From: Bacteroidales bacterium
Lineage (GTDB): Bacteria; Bacteroidota; Bacteroidia; Bacteroidales; UBA932
Assembly: GCA_017631875.1 (NCBI GenBank)
Contig: JAGBSL010000074.1
Span: 1 to 6,751, forward strand
Reading direction: 5' to 3'
Length of the DNA: 6,751 nt
In this document: one piece after another, positions 5,867 through 6,751 of the stretch
Position numbering within the stretch: position 1 is the stretch's first letter
Layout of the letters: each line of letters begins with the position of its first letter
The notes under the pieces: generated by a model
Told to the model about the DNA's origin: nothing
Database searches by the model: none
Seen by the model: only the letters and a program-made list of their open reading frames with translations
Made by a program: the position numbers and the translations under genes

Positions 5867-6484
5867 ATGAGAAGAGCATTAATGATGATTGCAGCGATTG
5901 CCTGCATCTGCGCTTGCGAAAAGACTGAAACGCCTGTTGAGACTTTTGAGACCAACATGCATAAGTTATATGGAGAATACCGGCTGTCAGACATTCACTG
6001 GCCGGGATTGCCGGTTAACCTGAATGGTGACGAACATGCATATTGGGACCTGCTTCACGAGTTCAAGAACAAGCCGGGCTACTATGAACCGGACTATGCA
6101 GCCACGGTCGGCGATGGCTTCATATACAGCGAGGACCAGTCATGGGCGAAATATACTGCCGGTTTCAACGTGACCCTCCCTTATCCGAAGTATGACATTA
6201 CCGACAGAAAATGGGCATGCTCGGAAATCAGCACGATGAAGATGACGATCAGGGCCACAGAAGACACCTTCAAACTGTCAGAGAACTGCTGCTGGACATA
6301 CCCGGGATACACCGGAAGCGACGACCCGTTCCTTTCCAACATCAAGAACCTCAGTCTCTTTGTCAAGACATTTGACGAAAACTCATTCAAGATCGGCGTC
6401 CTCTGCACTCTGCCCCACAACGACCCCAATGGCCCCCAGAGTCTCGCAGAAAACTATCTCTACTACACTTTTACCCGAAAGTAG
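5867..6484 (+). CDS. Lipocalin-like lipoprotein, hypothetical
   Basis: The 205-residue product begins with a short signal peptide (MRR, then hydrophobic residues 4-16) and a lipobox I-C-A before Cys17. The mature end, CEKTETPVETFET, is acidic from its first residues, compatible with but not proof of surface display. LYGEYRLSDIHWPG (34-47), then VNLNGDE (50-56) and DLLHEF (61-66) resemble the start of lipocalin-like domains common in Bacteroidota lipoproteins, which have 'G.Y.L..I.W', 'DLNGDG' and 'DLL.E'. The rest looks beta-rich, with closing strand ENYLYYTFTR (195-204). Cysteines at 118, 141, 142 and 180 may form disulphides. The ligand is unknown. The ATG at 5867 is preferred over the Met codons at 5882 and 5885 because it supplies the two arginines before the hydrophobic core. 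It lies 72 bases after the microprotein gene and before a strong terminator, so it probably ends the hydrolase operon. Confidence 0.85.
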   Translation: MRRALMMIAAIACICACEKTETPVETFETNMHKLYGEYRLSDIHWPGLPVNLNGDEHAYWDLLHEFKNKPGYYEPDYAATVGDGFIYSEDQSWAKYTAGFNVTLPYPKYDITDRKWACSEISTMKMTIRATEDTFKLSENCCWTYPGYTGSDDPFLSNIKNLSLFVKTFDENSFKIGVLCTLPHNDPNGPQSLAENYLYYTFTRK

Positions 6485-6521
6485 CCCTGGCGCCCATCTG
6501 CCTGCAAATCAGACGCTTACC

Positions 6522-6557
6522 AAAACCGCGTGCTCCCCTTTGGCGGCACGCGGTTTT
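6522..6557 (+). terminator. Rho-independent terminator, likely bidirectional
   Basis: AAAACCGCGTGC (6522-6533) and GCACGCGGTTTT (6546-6557) are perfect 12-base inverted arms around a 12-base loop. The GC-rich core flanked by A and T runs gives a T tract on both strands. It lies 37 bases after the lipoprotein stop codon and closes the operon starting at 5004. Confidence 0.9.
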
Positions 6558-6615
6558 CACATACCGCTGGCTATCAGCGATTTAAGCGCCAGGACAAATA
6601 ATCAAAATATTTTAG

Positions 6616-6634
6616 TACTATGTATTGCATAGTA
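6616..6634 (+). promoter_or_regulatory. Inverted repeat, candidate operator before the last gene
   Basis: TACTATG (6616-6622) and CATAGTA (6628-6634) are perfect 7-base arms around TATTG. The central TTG is the putative -33 element of the promoter, so a bound dimer would block RNA polymerase. PspC-type genes in Bacteroidota are often next to PadR-family repressors, which makes such a repressor a candidate; that is inference. Confidence 0.5.
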
Positions 6635-6656
6635 TTTGAAAATTTACATATCTTTG
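6625..6656 (+). promoter_or_regulatory. Candidate promoter of the PspC-like gene
   Basis: TTG (6625-6627), a 21-base spacer and TATCTTTG (6649-6656, full match to TAnnTTTG) form a Bacteroidota-type promoter. The start codon lies 21 bases after the box. Confidence 0.6.
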
Positions 6657-6677
6657 CAAAACAAAAGTAGTTTGATT

Positions 6678-6751
6678 ATGAAAAAGACAGTTAACGTAGC
6701 GATCGGAGGATGCAGCTTCATCATCGATGAGGATGCATATAACGTTATGAG
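6678..6751 (+). CDS. N-terminal fragment resembling Bacteroidota PspC-domain proteins (partial, 3' end outside window)
   Basis: Only 24 codons are visible: MKKTVNVAIGGC then SFIIDEDAYNVM. The pattern MKKT-V-V-IGG-F-IDEDAY is what I recall for the cytoplasmic N-terminus of PspC-domain membrane proteins of Bacteroidota, which are stress- and envelope-related and often encoded beside a PadR-type regulator. No such regulator gene lies directly upstream here; the gene follows a terminator and has its own promoter with an inverted repeat. The PspC domain itself would be beyond the window, so the family call rests on a short stretch. Confidence 0.6.
   Translation, partial: MKKTVNVAIGGCSFIIDEDAYNVM

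Noticed and set aside
6360..6632. Plus-strand open frame, 90 codons, across the lipoprotein end
   Set aside because: It runs out of frame over the end of the lipoprotein gene and straight through the strong terminator and into the next promoter.

Overview
The window looks like a chromosomal segment of a Bacteroidota genome, most likely an order Bacteroidales gut-type organism. The main evidence is repeated promoter-like elements of the Bacteroidota type (TTG, 21 bases, TAnnTTTG), several short signal-peptide lipoproteins, a membrane-anchored LytTR regulator, a xylosidase-type GH3 enzyme, and start codons with little Shine-Dalgarno signal. The genus cannot be fixed from this sequence. No rRNA, tRNA, CRISPR array, insertion sequence or phage gene was seen.

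Left part (1-2813): a GH3 glycosidase lipoprotein gene runs off the left edge on the minus strand. It is divergent from a two-gene plus-strand unit with 2 bases between the genes: a Gfo/Idh/MocA NAD(P)-dependent oxidoreductase of the dihydrodiol-dehydrogenase-like branch, then a LOG/lysine-decarboxylase-like Rossmann nucleotide-binding protein. The GH3 enzyme would release sugars outside the cytoplasm. The other two act in the cytoplasm, and a functional link to the GH3 gene is only suggested by position.

Middle part (2814-4838): a 202-base, G-poor leader carries three copies of a degenerate TTACAA...TTAAC repeat in front of a lipoprotein gene with a DUF4377-like domain. The stop codon of that gene interlocks with the stop codon of a convergent gene for a four-helix membrane protein with a C-terminal LytTR DNA-binding domain.

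Right part (4839-6751): the 165-base region between the LytTR gene and a divergent SGNH/GDSL hydrolase gene holds a 20-base-period direct repeat placed where the LytTR gene lacks a -33 element, plus a good promoter for the hydrolase. The hydrolase gene overlaps by ATGA a 34-codon gene for a single-helix cationic membrane microprotein. A lipocalin-like lipoprotein gene follows after 72 bases, and a strong 12-bp-stem terminator closes the likely operon. The last feature is the start of a gene resembling the N-terminus of Bacteroidota PspC-domain proteins, with a perfect 7-bp inverted repeat over its -33 element.

The part most likely to be undescribed is the LytTR regulator, SGNH hydrolase, microprotein and lipoprotein block. 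It reads as a small envelope-related module with its own regulator. That function is inference from layout and sequence motifs, not a demonstrated system.
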